DNA of 64,000 nucleotides from Zhongshania sp. (GTDB lineage: Bacteria; Pseudomonadota; Gammaproteobacteria; Pseudomonadales; Spongiibacteraceae): positions 186,001-250,000 of the forward strand of contig NZ_JARGNU010000001.1 of assembly GCF_029212375.1 (NCBI RefSeq). Reading direction: 5' to 3'. Positions 1-9,388 of the stretch are shown here, one piece after another (within the stretch, counting starts at the first letter, position 1; every line of letters begins with the position of its first letter). The translations under genes were made by a program, and so were the position numbers. Below the pieces are notes generated by a model. The model saw only the letters and a program-made list of their open reading frames with translations, was not told the DNA's origin and ran no database searches.

Positions 1-1
1 T

Positions 2-52
2 AGTCAGAGTGTGCTCGTCGGTAAAATTTAATGGGGCAATTTTACCCTGACT
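2..52. promoter_or_regulatory. nested inverted repeat upstream of the exporter genes
   Basis: GGTAAAATT (20-28) pairs with AATTTTACC (38-46), and AGTCAG (2-7) pairs with CTGACT (47-52). The repeat lies about 160 bases before the adaptor gene. Exporters of this type are often controlled by a TetR-family repressor, so an operator is possible, but the end of an upstream gene is equally possible because the window starts here. I see no clear gene in bases 1-212. Confidence 0.3.
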
Positions 53-212
53 GAGACATATAGCTATGCCGATTTTAAAATGGCTACTTGTTATATAATT
101 TCTGCGTTAGGGCGGTTTAGGTGTGATATACGCTAGAATTGTTTGCGGTTGCGCGATCTTGTTTATTGGATGCTAGTTGGCAGCTTGCGCACAAACAATA
201 AGGAGTGACACG

Positions 213-1160
213 GTGATAAAACGTGAAAGCGTGCTTGTGCTGTTTGCAATGTTACTTTTCGGATGCAGTGGCGGCAGCGCGCAAAATGGCCTTACCGGAT
301 ATGTAGAGGCTGAGTATGTTTATATTAGCGCCCTAGAAACCGGCTGGATTATAAGCAGTGCGGTAAACGAAGGTGATCGCGTAAGCGCCGAGCAAGTACT
401 GCTGAGCTTAGACAGTGAACGACAGACGCTTGACGTGGCAGAAGCTGCTCAGCGTGCGGCGGCGGCGCAAGCTCAATGGCGAGATTTACAGCGCGGCGCG
501 CGTCCAGAAGAGCTAAATCGTTTGCAGGCTCAGCTTGCAGAAGCCAAAACCAGTTTAACGCTCGCTAATCTAGAGTTGCGCCGCCAGCGCGATTTGCGAA
601 GTAAAGGCGCGACGTCTGAAGCGGCGCTCGACAGGGCCAATGCTGAGTATTCGGCGGCCAACGCGCGGGTAGAAAGCGCTGCGGCAAGTATTAGCGTTGC
701 TAAGTTAGCCGCCCGTGAAGAGATGCTAAATGCTGCCAAAGCGGCTGCCGAGGCTGCCGAGGCGGTATTGGCAAAGGCGCAGTGGCGTTTGGCGCAGCGT
801 AGTCTCGTTGCCCGCCAAGCAGGTTTAGTTACAGCGCTATATTATCGCCAGGGAGAGCAATTACCCGCAGGCGCGCCAGCGCTGTCGCTATTGCCAGATG
901 ACGCATTAAAAATTCGTTTCTTTATTCCCCAGTCGCGCGCCGCTGAGTTTGCGCCAGGCACTACCGTGAGTATTCATCAAGACGGCGGCGCTGAGACGGT
1001 TAACGCGACGGTGTCGTATTTGGCGGAGCAAGTAGAATTTACGCCACCGGTAATTTACAGCGTTGCCAACCGCGAGAAGCTGGTGTTTATGGTGGAGGCG
1101 CGTCTGCCCCCCAATAGCCATTTACACGCTGGGCAGCCGGTTGATGTGAGCTTGCTATGA
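213..1160 (+). CDS. HlyD/AcrA-family periplasmic adaptor lipoprotein
   Basis: This is a 315-residue membrane-fusion (adaptor) protein that would link the inner-membrane ABC exporter encoded next to it to an outer-membrane channel. The N-terminus has a hydrophobic segment ending in LLFGC, which resembles a lipobox. A beta-barrel/lipoyl half (GYVEAEYVYISALETGWI) is followed by a long Ala- and Glu-rich coiled coil (about residues 65-200) and a C-terminal barrel. I chose GTG at 213 because AGGAG (201-205) precedes it by seven bases; an upstream TTG at 177 in frame has no such site and would spoil the signal peptide. It resembles the YbhG adaptors that accompany YbhF-type ATPases. The substrate is unknown. 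Confidence 0.85.
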   Translation: MIKRESVLVLFAMLLFGCSGGSAQNGLTGYVEAEYVYISALETGWIISSAVNEGDRVSAEQVLLSLDSERQTLDVAEAAQRAAAAQAQWRDLQRGARPEELNRLQAQLAEAKTSLTLANLELRRQRDLRSKGATSEAALDRANAEYSAANARVESAAASISVAKLAAREEMLNAAKAAAEAAEAVLAKAQWRLAQRSLVARQAGLVTALYYRQGEQLPAGAPALSLLPDDALKIRFFIPQSRAAEFAPGTTVSIHQDGGAETVNATVSYLAEQVEFTPPVIYSVANREKLVFMVEARLPPNSHLHAGQPVDVSLL

Positions 1161-1169
1161 GTTGCTGCC

Positions 1170-2099
1170 ATGAGTGAATTGGCCATCGATGTGCGGGGCT
1201 TAAGTAAGAATTTTGCCAACAAAGCCGCGGTGAGCAATGTCGATTTACAAATGCCCCGTGGTCAAGTCTGGGGCTTTTTAGGCCCCAATGGCTCCGGTAA
1301 AACCACCACCATTCGCATGCTCTGTGGCTTGTTAAAACCCAGTGCCGGTGAGGGTACTTGCCTTGGTTTTGATTTGCGCCGCGACGCCGAAGCCATTCGC
1401 CGTCAAACCGGCTATATGACCCAGAAATTTTCTTTTTGGGCCGATCTTAGTGTGCGTGAGAACTTAGATTTTGTCGCCCGTATCTATCAGCTCGACAATC
1501 GCCGGCAGTGCGTAGATGAAACCTTGGCAGTGCTAGGCCTTACCCATCGTCAGCACCAATTGGCGGGCGCCTTGTCGGGCGGCTGGAAACAGCGCTTAGC
1601 GCTGGCCGCCGTTACCATGCATAAACCCAAGTTATTACTTTTAGATGAACCTACCGCTGGGGTAGATCCGCAGGCGCGGCGGGATTTTTGGGATCAAATT
1701 CATCGCTTGTCTAACGAGGGCATGACGGTGCTGGTGTCTACCCATTATATGGACGAGGCCGAGCGCTGTGATCATATTGTGTATTTGGCTCACGGCAAGT
1801 TAATTACCGAGGGCAGCGTGCCAGATATTATTGACCAGTCGGGCTTGCTGAGTTTTAGGGCCGAGGGCAAGGGTGTGCGAGTATTGGAACCGCTAATGGC
1901 GGGCCAGCAGGGAATTGAACACGCCGCTTATTACGGGGCGGCGCTGCATATTAGTGGTCACGACCGCGCCGCGCTGGAAGCGGCGGTGGCCAAGGTTGCC
2001 GACCAAGGCTATAGCTGGCAGGAAGTTAAGCCCAGTTTAGAAGATGTGTTTATCGCGTTAATGGAGCAGAGCGGTGGCGACAAGAGGGCCCACGGATGA
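1170..2099 (+). CDS. ABC transporter ATP-binding protein (YbhF/CcmA-type)
   Basis: This 309-residue protein is a single nucleotide-binding domain that powers the permease encoded next. Walker A is GPNGSGKT (about 38-45), the signature is LSGGWKQR (about 135-142) and Walker B is LLLLDEP (about 155-161), followed by the H-loop STHYMDEA. The C-terminal extension of about 90 residues is typical of ABC-2 exporters. E. coli YbhF carries two such domains in one chain, whereas this protein has one. It starts 9 bases after the adaptor gene, and its stop codon overlaps the permease start (ATGA), so the three genes form one operon. Confidence 0.9.
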   Translation: MSELAIDVRGLSKNFANKAAVSNVDLQMPRGQVWGFLGPNGSGKTTTIRMLCGLLKPSAGEGTCLGFDLRRDAEAIRRQTGYMTQKFSFWADLSVRENLDFVARIYQLDNRRQCVDETLAVLGLTHRQHQLAGALSGGWKQRLALAAVTMHKPKLLLLDEPTAGVDPQARRDFWDQIHRLSNEGMTVLVSTHYMDEAERCDHIVYLAHGKLITEGSVPDIIDQSGLLSFRAEGKGVRVLEPLMAGQQGIEHAAYYGAALHISGHDRAALEAAVAKVADQGYSWQEVKPSLEDVFIALMEQSGGDKRAHG

Positions 2100-3235
2100 T
2101 GCGTTTGGGCCATAGACTGGCGCGGATTAACGCGGTATTTATAAAAGAACTCATTCAAATGCGCCGTGACCGGCTGACCTTTGCGGTGATGCTGGCAATC
2201 CCCATTTTAGAGCTAGTGTTATTTGGCTATGCCATTAATACCGACCCCAAACATTTGCCCACCGCCGTGCACGCCGAAGAGTATACTCCGGTGGTGCGCA
2301 GTATTCTTAGCGGTTTGGAAAACTCCGAATACTTTGATGTGAGCACTAGTCATAGCGACCCCCGCGCCAGTGACTATTTGTTGGCCAGCGGAAAAGTGGT
2401 GTTTGTTGTTGAAATTCCGGCGGGCTTTACCCGCCAATTAATTCGCGGTGAGCGGCCGCAATTATTGGTGTCGGCGGATGCGACCGACCCCGTTGCGGCG
2501 TCGAATGCCTTGGGGCGATTAAGTACCATTGTTAATCAGGCGTTGGCCAAGGATTTGACTGGCCCGTTGGCGCATTTGCGGGCCGGTAAAGGCGCGGTAG
2601 ATTTGGTGGTGCACCCCCGCTACAACCCCGAGGGCATAACCCAATACAATATTGTACCGGGCTTGCTGGGGGTGATTTTAACCATGACCCTAGTGATGAT
2701 TACCGGTATGGCGATGACCCGCGAGACGGAGCGGGGCACCATGGAAAATTTGCTCGCTATGCCGGGTTCGCCCTTTGAGGTAATGATTGGCAAAATTTTA
2801 CCTTATGTTGGGGTGGGCTTGGTGCAAACCGTGGTTGTGTTAGTGGTGGCGCACTGGCTGTTTGCGGTGCCCTTTATTGGCAGTATCGCCTTGCTGGTGT
2901 TAAGTGTGGCAATTTTTATTTTGGCTAATCTCGCCTTAGGTTTTACCTTTTCAACCATTGCTCAATCGCAAATTCAATCTATGCAGCTGACCTTCTTTTT
3001 TTTCTTACCGTCCATTTTATTGTCTGGCTTTATGTTCCCATTTCGGGGTATGCCGCACTGGGCGCAAATGATTGGCGAGGTGCTGCCACTAACGCATTTT
3101 TTGCGGGTGGTGCGGGGTATTATGCTTAAAGGCGCGGGCTTGCAAGAATCAGTTTACGACTTGGCGGCAATCTTGGCGTTTATGCTGGTGGTGAGCACTG
3201 TGGCGATGCTGCGCTATAAACGTACTCTTGATTAG
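2096..3235 (+). CDS. ABC-2 type permease (YbhS/YbhR-like)
   Basis: This 379-residue membrane protein has one N-terminal transmembrane helix (LTFAVMLAIPILELVLFGYAI), a periplasmic region of about 140 residues, and a C-terminal bundle of about five helices with the ABC-2 motif TERGTMENLLAMPGSPFEVM. It would form the membrane channel for the ATPase upstream. Related exporters commonly encode two permeases (YbhS and YbhR). Only one is present here, because the next gene is eda, so the permease may work as a homodimer. The start overlaps the ATPase stop codon. The likely role is export of a drug or lipophilic compound; the substrate cannot be read from the sequence. Confidence 0.88.
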   Translation: MMRLGHRLARINAVFIKELIQMRRDRLTFAVMLAIPILELVLFGYAINTDPKHLPTAVHAEEYTPVVRSILSGLENSEYFDVSTSHSDPRASDYLLASGKVVFVVEIPAGFTRQLIRGERPQLLVSADATDPVAASNALGRLSTIVNQALAKDLTGPLAHLRAGKGAVDLVVHPRYNPEGITQYNIVPGLLGVILTMTLVMITGMAMTRETERGTMENLLAMPGSPFEVMIGKILPYVGVGLVQTVVVLVVAHWLFAVPFIGSIALLVLSVAIFILANLALGFTFSTIAQSQIQSMQLTFFFFLPSILLSGFMFPFRGMPHWAQMIGEVLPLTHFLRVVRGIMLKGAGLQESVYDLAAILAFMLVVSTVAMLRYKRTLD

Positions 3236-3322
3236 CCGGCGAGGTGTTGTATATTTTTGGCCTTTTTTATATTGGTCTCGTGCTTTAATTCAGCATCGAC
3301 CCTAGCTCAGTAGGCGTGTAGA

Positions 3323-3332
3323 GTATTAATAC
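3323..3332. promoter_or_regulatory. short palindrome upstream of eda
   Basis: The perfect 10-base palindrome GTATTAATAC lies 35 bases before the eda start codon, in the 131-base gap after the permease. It could be an operator, but it does not match the HexR consensus that controls central carbon genes in pseudomonads, and short AT-rich palindromes arise easily by chance. Confidence 0.2.
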
Positions 3333-3366
3333 GCTTAGCAATACAGCTGTAAAAGGGACGCGCTAG

Positions 3367-3993
3367 ATGAACAATGCACTGACCATAGTTAAAAAAACCG
3401 CGCCGGTGATGCCGGTAGCGCAGTTTAAATCACTGGATCACGCCAAAGCCTGCGCAGAATTATTTGCCGAAGCGGGGGTGCCAGCGGTAGAGGTGACACT
3501 GCGTCATGCCGACGCGTGGCAAATGGTTAAAATTTGCCGAGACCTAATGCCCAATGCACGTATTGGCGTGGGTACCGTACTCACTCGCAGGCAGATGCTG
3601 CGCGCCGCCGACGAGGCCGATTTTGTTATTAGCCCTGGGTTCTCGCGGGAGCTGTCGATGCTGGCCAACAAAACCCTCACCACCTATATTCCCGGGATTG
3701 CGACCGCCACCGAGTTAATGGCGGCAATGGCCGAAGAGCACCGCGTATTTAAATGTTATCCGGCAGAGGCCATTGGCGGAGTGGCGCTGTTAAAAGCGCT
3801 GTCTGGCCCTTTTCCCGAGGCGGTGTTTTGCCCCACGGGTGGGCTCACCGAGGCGAATTACCAAGAGTATCTGGCTCTGCCCTGCGTGCATTGCGTGGGT
3901 GGCAGTTGGATTGTGCCCAGCGAAGAGGCCTTGGCCAAGGATCGCGCAGGTTATTTGGCCGCCTTGAAAAGCCTTTATCAGCGGCCACTTTGA
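3367..3993 (+). CDS. eda: 2-keto-3-deoxy-6-phosphogluconate (KDPG) aldolase
   Basis: This 208-residue enzyme cleaves KDPG to pyruvate and glyceraldehyde 3-phosphate, the last step of the Entner-Doudoroff pathway. The Schiff-base lysine is Lys129 in FKCYPAEAIGG, and the catalytic glutamate lies in VEVTLR (Glu42, with Arg46). GVGT (67-70) and PTGG also match the family, and the length is typical. The gene faces the zwf-pgl-edd operon and stops only four bases from the edd stop codon. In E. coli edd and eda are co-transcribed, and in pseudomonads eda follows zwf-pgl, so this convergent layout is unusual. Confidence 0.97.
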   Translation: MNNALTIVKKTAPVMPVAQFKSLDHAKACAELFAEAGVPAVEVTLRHADAWQMVKICRDLMPNARIGVGTVLTRRQMLRAADEADFVISPGFSRELSMLANKTLTTYIPGIATATELMAAMAEEHRVFKCYPAEAIGGVALLKALSGPFPEAVFCPTGGLTEANYQEYLALPCVHCVGGSWIVPSEEALAKDRAGYLAALKSLYQRPL

Positions 3994-3997
3994 TAGG

Positions 3998-5830
3998 TTA
4001 ATTTCCTAAAAACGTCGCAGCACCTTCTTCCGCCGTGCTCACATTGGCGCGCATGCCGCCAAATAAATCTCGGCCATAGCTGTCGGTGATGGATTTTGGC
4101 GAGTAGCTGGCGGGGCTGCGTTGCTGCCACTCTTTCTCATCAATCAAAATATCCAATAGATGGTTGTCGGCATCGAGAATGAGCATGTCGCCGTCTTGTA
4201 TTTTTGCAATGGGGCCACCGGCGATGGCTTCGGGGTAAAGGTGAATAGCCGCGGGGATTTTACCCGAGGCGCCAGACATTCTGCCATCGGTGACAAGGGC
4301 GACTTTAAACCCGCGCTCCTGAAGAATGCCAAGATAGGGCGTGAGTTTGTGCAACTCGGGCATGCCGTTGGCCTTGGGACCTTGGAAACGCACCACCGCA
4401 ATAAAGTCGCGTTCTAATTCACCGCGCTCAAACGCCGCTTGCACATCTTCTTGTTGCTCAAATACCACGGCGGGCGCTTGCACAACGCGATGTTCGGGTT
4501 TTACTGCCGAGACTTTAATAATACTGCGGCCGAGCTTGCCGGTGAGCAAGTTCATGCCGCCTTGGGTGTCGAAGGGTGCGCTGGCGGGGCGCAGCACACT
4601 GTCGTCGGCGCTAATGGCAGGGGTGTTTTGCCACTGTAATTGTTGGTGGAGCAAACTCGGCGCGGTAGTGTAGTGATGCAGCCCTTGGCCCCACGCAGTA
4701 TTTACGTCGCCGTGAATAAGACCGGCGCCGAGCAATTCGGCAATAATAAAGCCGGTGCCGCCCGCTGCATGAAAATGATTAACATCGGCCTTGCCATTGG
4801 GGTAAATCCGGCACAGCAGCGGGGTGACGGCAGACAGCTCGGCAAAGTCTTGCCAGTCAATAATAATCCCTGCGGCGCGGGCAATGGCGATCCAGTGAAT
4901 ACTGTGGTTGGTCGAACCACCGGTGGCCAGCAAGGTGACGATGGCATTCACTAAACTGCGTTCATCAACAACATCGCAGAGCGGCGTGTAGTGGGGGCTG
5001 AGGGCAGTGATTTTACAAATCTGCTCAGCGGCGGCAACCGTGAGCTGTTCGCGCAGCGCGCCATTGGGGGGAACAAAGGCCGTGCCCGGCACGTGCAGGC
5101 CCATGGCTTCCATTAACATTTGATTGCTATTGGCGGTGCCGTAAAAGGTGCAAGTGCCTTCGCCGTGGTAGGCGCTGGCTTCGGCGTCGAGCAGGGTTTC
5201 GCGGCCCACTTTGCCCTCTGCATACAACTGCCGAACGCGGGCTTTGTCGTCATTACTCAAGCCGCTGCTCATGGGCCCAGCGGGCACCATAATCATTGGC
5301 AGGTGGCCAAAACTCAGGGCGCCAATTAATAAGCCCGGTACAATTTTGTCGCACACGCCAAGGCACAATACGCCGTCAAACATATTGTGGCTCAGGGCAA
5401 TGGCGGTGCTCATGGCAATGGTGTCGCGGCTGAATAAACTCAGCTCCATGCCTTCGGCGCCTTGGGTTACGCCGTCGCACATGGCGGGTACACCGCCAGC
5501 AAATTGTGCGGTGCAGCCCATGTTTGCCGCCGTTTTCCGAATCAGCTCGGGGTAGTGCTCTAGCGGTTTATGGGCCGAGAGCATGTCGTTGTAGGCGCTA
5601 ACAATGGCGATATTACCCGCTTCTTGTAGGCGGATGCGGTCTTTGTCTTCGGGGCCGCAGGCGGCAAAGCCGTGGGCTAAATTACTGCACGACAAATGCC
5701 CTCGCAGCGGGCCCTGCTCGCGCATGCTCTGGCACTTGGCCAGGTAGCTGGCGCGGCTGCTAACACTGCGCTGTTTGATGCGTTCAGTTACTTGCTTAAC
5801 AGTGGGGTGTAGCGGAATGGCTTTGCTCAT
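3998..5830 (-). CDS. edd: 6-phosphogluconate dehydratase
   Basis: This 610-residue iron-sulfur dehydratase of the IlvD/Edd family converts 6-phosphogluconate to KDPG. Family motifs include [28 protein letters not shown] and, near the C-terminus, [20 protein letters not shown]. The cysteines in these motifs are expected to help hold the cluster. The start codon overlaps the pgl stop codon (TAATG), so translation is probably coupled, and the gene is the last of the zwf-pgl-edd operon. The length matches E. coli Edd (603 residues). Confidence 0.97.
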   Translation of the reverse strand: MSKAIPLHPTVKQVTERIKQRSVSSRASYLAKCQSMREQGPLRGHLSCSNLAHGFAACGPEDKDRIRLQEAGNIAIVSAYNDMLSAHKPLEHYPELIRKTAANMGCTAQFAGGVPAMCDGVTQGAEGMELSLFSRDTIAMSTAIALSHNMFDGVLCLGVCDKIVPGLLIGALSFGHLPMIMVPAGPMSSGLSNDDKARVRQLYAEGKVGRETLLDAEASAYHGEGTCTFYGTANSNQMLMEAMGLHVPGTAFVPPNGALREQLTVAAAEQICKITALSPHYTPLCDVVDERSLVNAIVTLLATGGSTNHSIHWIAIARAAGIIIDWQDFAELSAVTPLLCRIYPNGKADVNHFHAAGGTGFIIAELLGAGLIHGDVNTAWGQGLHHYTTAPSLLHQQLQWQNTPAISADDSVLRPASAPFDTQGGMNLLTGKLGRSIIKVSAVKPEHRVVQAPAVVFEQQEDVQAAFERGELERDFIAVVRFQGPKANGMPELHKLTPYLGILQERGFKVALVTDGRMSGASGKIPAAIHLYPEAIAGGPIAKIQDGDMLILDADNHLLDILIDEKEWQQRSPASYSPKSITDSYGRDLFGGMRANVSTAEEGAATFLGN

Positions 5831-6525
5831 TACGGGGCCCAGTATATGTCGACGGGTACGCGCTGCTGGTGCAGTACCAATGAAATGGGAAAGTCGGCGT
5901 CTTTCGCCAGTGCGGCTTCCAGCACATCGCGCTTGGCCTTGCCAAAAATCTGAATCACAATTCTTTCGCTATTCAATACCGCTGCAGGGGTGAGCGAAAT
6001 ACGGGAGTAAGGCGTGGCACTGGGGTGAACGGCGGTGCAGTGCTGTTCGTGGGCAGCGGTTAGCATTGGGTATTCGGGGGCGTCGTGAAACCACGAGGCG
6101 GTGTGGCCGTCGTTGCCCATGCCAAGGTGAACAATAGTCAGTGGCCACGCCAGCTCGGCAAGCTGTTCTTCGCAGGCGTATTGGCCATCATTCACATCGG
6201 CGGCCTCGTTTTTTAGGGGCAGGTAGCGGCTATTGGCGGCAAGGCCGCTAAATAAGGTTTTGTTGAGCATGGCTTGGTTGCTGTCGCTGTGGTCGGCATT
6301 TACCCAGCGATCATCAACCAGCAGGGTTTGAATTTTGGCCCAGTCCAAGTTTTGCTTGCCTAGTAGGGTGAGCATCTCGGCAGGGCTTGAGCCGCCAGAT
6401 ACCGCAAGACTGGCGGCGCCTTGTTTAGTCAGTGCGGTCGTTAAATATTTGGCAATATCATTGTTTAATACTGTGTTTAGTTCGTCGCGATTGGGTAATA
6501 AAATCAGGGTGGGTTTATTATTCAT
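5830..6525 (-). CDS. pgl: 6-phosphogluconolactonase (DevB type)
   Basis: This 231-residue enzyme hydrolyses 6-phosphogluconolactone to 6-phosphogluconate. It carries [11 protein letters not shown] near the N-terminus, the DDRWV motif with DSN, and [12 protein letters not shown], which matches the GMGxDGHTAS signature of the family. It overlaps zwf by eight bases upstream and edd by one base downstream, so the operon is tightly coupled. The size is normal for the bacterial DevB-type enzyme. Confidence 0.95.
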   Translation of the reverse strand: MNNKPTLILLPNRDELNTVLNNDIAKYLTTALTKQGAASLAVSGGSSPAEMLTLLGKQNLDWAKIQTLLVDDRWVNADHSDSNQAMLNKTLFSGLAANSRYLPLKNEAADVNDGQYACEEQLAELAWPLTIVHLGMGNDGHTASWFHDAPEYPMLTAAHEQHCTAVHPSATPYSRISLTPAAVLNSERIVIQIFGKAKRDVLEAALAKDADFPISLVLHQQRVPVDIYWAP

Positions 6526-7978
6526 GCCAGCTTCTCCCGTGTTTTTCTGGTAGCGCTAGGGCGGCATTTGGCCCCATAGAGCCGGCCGCGTAGGTCTTTG
6601 GCTTAATGCCGGCTTCCTGCCAAGCGCTAATAATACTGTCTACCCACGCCCAACAGGCCTCCACTTCGTCGCGGCGCATAAACAGGGTTTGGTCACCTTC
6701 TAATACATCTAATAATAGTCGCTCATAGGCTTCGTGGGCCTGTAGTTCATCGTGTAAGTCGGCATCCAAATTTAACTCAACTTGCTCCAGCTTTAACTGG
6801 CGGCCTAAGCCTGGCTTTTTGTTGACCTTGTACAGGGTAATGTTTTCTTCTGGCTGCAGGCGTATTACCAGCTTATTGGGCAGGTCGTTGGGGTCGCCCT
6901 CAAATAAGCTAAAGGGATGCTTTTTAAGCTCTACAATAATTTCTGAAAAGCGGCGGCTCAGGCGTTTTCCTGTGCGCAAATAAAAGGGCGTGCCCTCCCA
7001 GCGCCAGTTGTGCACATCGGCTTGCAGGGCAACAAAAGTCTCGGTGTTTTCGCTGTCTTCAAAACCCGTTTCGTCAAGAAAGGCGGCGACGGGGGCGGAG
7101 TTTACGGCACCGGCTAAATACTGGCCGCGCACGGTTTTGGCCTTTACATTGGCGGCGGTGATGGGCCGCAGGGCTTGCAGTACTTTGACCTTTTCATCGC
7201 GAATCGTATCAGCACGCAAATTTGCTGGGGGTTCCATGGCCACCAAACACAACAGCTGCAACATATGGTTTTGCACCATGTCGCGCAGGGCGCCAGTTTT
7301 GGCGTAAAAGTCGCCACGGCCCTCAACGCCAATATCTTCGGCCACGGTAATTTGAATATTGTCGATATATTGGCTATTCCAGAGCGGGCCAAATAGGGCG
7401 TTGCCAAAGCGCAGCACTAGTAAGTTTTGTACGGTTTCTTTACCAAGATAATGGTCTATTCGAAAAATGTTTTTCTCGGGAAAGACTTGCAGCACTTCGT
7501 GGTTAATCTCGGTGCAGCTGGCTAGATCGTGGCCGAGTGGTTTTTCTAAAACAACTCGGGACTGGGGACTAACAACGCCGATGCTGTGCAAGTTTCGGCA
7601 AATGCTGGTGTATAAGGTAGAGGAGGTTGCCAGATAAAAAACCGTGGTCGCCGCCGCGTACTGCTTAACCGCGTCGCTAAGGTGGTGATAATCTTTGAGG
7701 GTGTTCACGTCTAAGCTGACAAAGCTGAGCTTGGCGGCAAAATCTTGCCAGTGTTGTTCATCCCAAAAATGCGCAGGCAAAAATTCGCGCATTTTTGTTT
7801 TTACCAGTTCGCAGTAGTCTTCTCGGCTGCTGTGGGCGCGGCCCAGCGCAACAATAGAGCAGACATTATTTAAAAAGCCTTCGCGCTGTAATTTGTAAAG
7901 GGCGGGTTGCAGCTTGCGCAGGGCAAGATCGCCGGTGCCGCCAAAAATCACGAGCTGTGCAGTTTGGTTTTGGGTCAT
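6518..7978 (-). CDS. zwf: glucose-6-phosphate 1-dehydrogenase
   Basis: This 486-residue enzyme oxidises glucose 6-phosphate to the lactone with reduction of NAD(P)+. The Rossmann motif is GGTGDLALRK (about 13-22). EKPLGHD (145-151) and the substrate-binding/catalytic RIDHYLGKE (about 173-181) are intact. I chose ATG at 7978 because AAAGAG lies eight bases upstream on the minus strand; GTG at 7987 is in frame but too close to that site. It is the first gene of the zwf-pgl-edd operon. An inverted repeat overlaps its ribosome-binding region. No hexR regulator gene is adjacent. Confidence 0.96.
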   Translation of the reverse strand: MTQNQTAQLVIFGGTGDLALRKLQPALYKLQREGFLNNVCSIVALGRAHSSREDYCELVKTKMREFLPAHFWDEQHWQDFAAKLSFVSLDVNTLKDYHHLSDAVKQYAAATTVFYLATSSTLYTSICRNLHSIGVVSPQSRVVLEKPLGHDLASCTEINHEVLQVFPEKNIFRIDHYLGKETVQNLLVLRFGNALFGPLWNSQYIDNIQITVAEDIGVEGRGDFYAKTGALRDMVQNHMLQLLCLVAMEPPANLRADTIRDEKVKVLQALRPITAANVKAKTVRGQYLAGAVNSAPVAAFLDETGFEDSENTETFVALQADVHNWRWEGTPFYLRTGKRLSRRFSEIIVELKKHPFSLFEGDPNDLPNKLVIRLQPEENITLYKVNKKPGLGRQLKLEQVELNLDADLHDELQAHEAYERLLLDVLEGDQTLFMRRDEVEACWAWVDSIISAWQEAGIKPKTYAAGSMGPNAALALPEKHGRSWHE

Positions 7979-7990
7979 TCGCAACACTCT

Positions 7991-8013
7991 TTAATTGGGC
8001 TTAGGTCAATTAA
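7991..8013. promoter_or_regulatory. inverted repeat at the zwf translation start
   Basis: TTAATTG (7991-7997) and CAATTAA (8007-8013) are perfect inverted copies separated by nine bases. They sit 13 to 35 bases upstream of the zwf start codon on the minus strand and overlap its ribosome-binding region. The half-site resembles the TAATT core of HexR-type operators, but the spacing does not fit the known HexR palindrome. It is a candidate operator for the operon. Confidence 0.35.
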
Positions 8014-8309
8014 TAACAGTTTCAATAGACGGTAGCTTGAATAAGGCTGAGCGAATTTTCCAGGCTGACACTAAATAAGCGGTGGCAGTGATATTGGAAA
8101 ACTTGCCGTGGCGCGGAGTATCTTGGTGTTTTTAGCATAGAGCTTTTTAAGGGGCATTCATACTGCTAGTGAGCCTTAAAACCGACGTGCGCTCGGTAAG
8201 TATGGTATGGAAGGAGCCGATTCACCCATAAACGGATAAAGTTGCTAGTTTGTGACTGAAATTATAAAAGCGACCTTGCTAGGCTTGGCCCATATTGTTG
8301 GAGAGTAAA
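8014..8309. other. intergenic region between zwf and the GNAT gene
   Basis: This divergent spacer should hold promoters for both neighbours. I see no confident -35/-10 pair, tRNA, riboswitch or member of the palindromic repeat family seen elsewhere. GGAGAG at 8300-8305 is the ribosome-binding site of the acetyltransferase gene. Confidence 0.4.
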
Positions 8310-8942
8310 ATGGCAAATACAGCGGTAAGTAAAGCGGGTATAAGAGCAGCGCAGAGTGGCGATAGCGCAGACGCCGCAGGATTGGTTTTTTCGTCGGGGC
8401 CAGTGGCCTTTAACCATATTTTTAATTGCACCCATGGCCCAGATATCCGCGATTTTTTAGCCGATCAATTTGCAAAAGCAGCGACAATGTTTAGCTATCG
8501 CCATCATTACGTTTACGAACAAGCGGGACAGGTGATTGCCACCATTGCAGGTTTTGATAAACCTAGTCACAACACTACCTTCATTGGCAATGCTAAGGCT
8601 ATTTTTAGTCACTATGGATGGCGAGGGATTGTAAAAGGCCTACGCTTTGAAATGAGTTTGGTGAAGCCGCCTCGTAAACGTTGCTATTACTTGTGCCATA
8701 TCGCTGTTGATCCGCAGTGGCGGGGCCGAGGCATAGCTGCGCAGCTTATAAATTTTATGGCGGCCCGCGCTAAGGCTCAGGGATACTCGGTTTTGAGTTT
8801 AGATGTGGCAGAATCGAATGCTGCGGCTTTGCACTTGTATCAGCAGATGGGTTTTAAAATTGTTAAGTGCAATCGAAGTTACAACGGGATTTTAGATAAC
8901 CACCTTTATATGGAAATGTCTCTTATAGAGGGTGTGTGCTAA
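8310..8942 (+). CDS. GNAT-family N-acetyltransferase
   Basis: This 210-residue protein has a GNAT fold. The acetyl-CoA pyrophosphate-binding motif is RGRGIAAQLI in VDPQWRGRGIA, followed by the typical VAESNAAALHLYQQMGF. The substrate is not predictable. I start it at ATG 8310, five bases after GGAGAG; an upstream in-frame TTG at 8295 lacks a site. It stands alone and converges with flgN, 28 bases away. A flagellar role is possible from position only. Confidence 0.82.
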   Translation: MANTAVSKAGIRAAQSGDSADAAGLVFSSGPVAFNHIFNCTHGPDIRDFLADQFAKAATMFSYRHHYVYEQAGQVIATIAGFDKPSHNTTFIGNAKAIFSHYGWRGIVKGLRFEMSLVKPPRKRCYYLCHIAVDPQWRGRGIAAQLINFMAARAKAQGYSVLSLDVAESNAAALHLYQQMGFKIVKCNRSYNGILDNHLYMEMSLIEGVC

Positions 8943-8970
8943 AACCGGTGTATGAAACGAGTAGTGCAGC

Positions 8971-9387
8971 TCAGGCCTTGCCGAGCCGCTGGCCACCGAG
9001 CGCGCTGGGGGTTTCGCCGCCGGCGCTGTAAATAGGGGTGTCGTTATTGCTCGCGCCAAGAATTTCTAGCGCACGTTTGCCGTATCTCGACTGGCTGGCA
9101 ATATCGGCGCCAGCTTGAGAATTAAGTGCTTGGCAGCGGCTGAGGGTGTTCAGGGTTTCCTGCCACAGCGTTTCATTGTGCGCAGCACCGCTGGCGCTTA
9201 ATTGCCGGCGGCGTAATTCCAGTAGATCGAGATTCTGAACCAAGTCCATTTTTTGCTGCACTACCGCTTCCAGTCGCTCGGGTTCCCTCGCTAACTTTAG
9301 AATTTGGGTTTCTTCGCCCAGCAGTGATTCTAAGCGCAGGGCTTCGCTGTGAATGGTTTGCAGTACTTCGCTCAGTTCATCACTCAT
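8971..9387 (-). CDS. flgN: flagellar export chaperone FlgN
   Basis: This 138-residue, mostly helical protein follows flgM, with one base between the flgM stop and its start. Size, position and the N-terminal helix fit FlgN, the cytoplasmic chaperone that delivers the hook-associated proteins FlgK and FlgL to the export gate. Sequence similarity in this family is low, so the call rests mainly on synteny. It would be transcribed with flgM from the sigma-28 promoter at 9722-9748. Confidence 0.85.
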   Translation of the reverse strand: MSDELSEVLQTIHSEALRLESLLGEETQILKLAREPERLEAVVQQKMDLVQNLDLLELRRRQLSASGAAHNETLWQETLNTLSRCQALNSQAGADIASQSRYGKRALEILGASNNDTPIYSAGGETPSALGGQRLGKA

Positions 9388-9388
9388 A

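Noticed and set aside
3301-3360. HexR operator upstream of eda
   Set aside because: Only GTATTAATAC is palindromic; the TGTAATT-type HexR half-sites are not present.
3753-4001. Second-frame ORF inside the end of eda
   Set aside because: It is a shadow of eda in another frame, with Trp/Arg/Gly-rich content.
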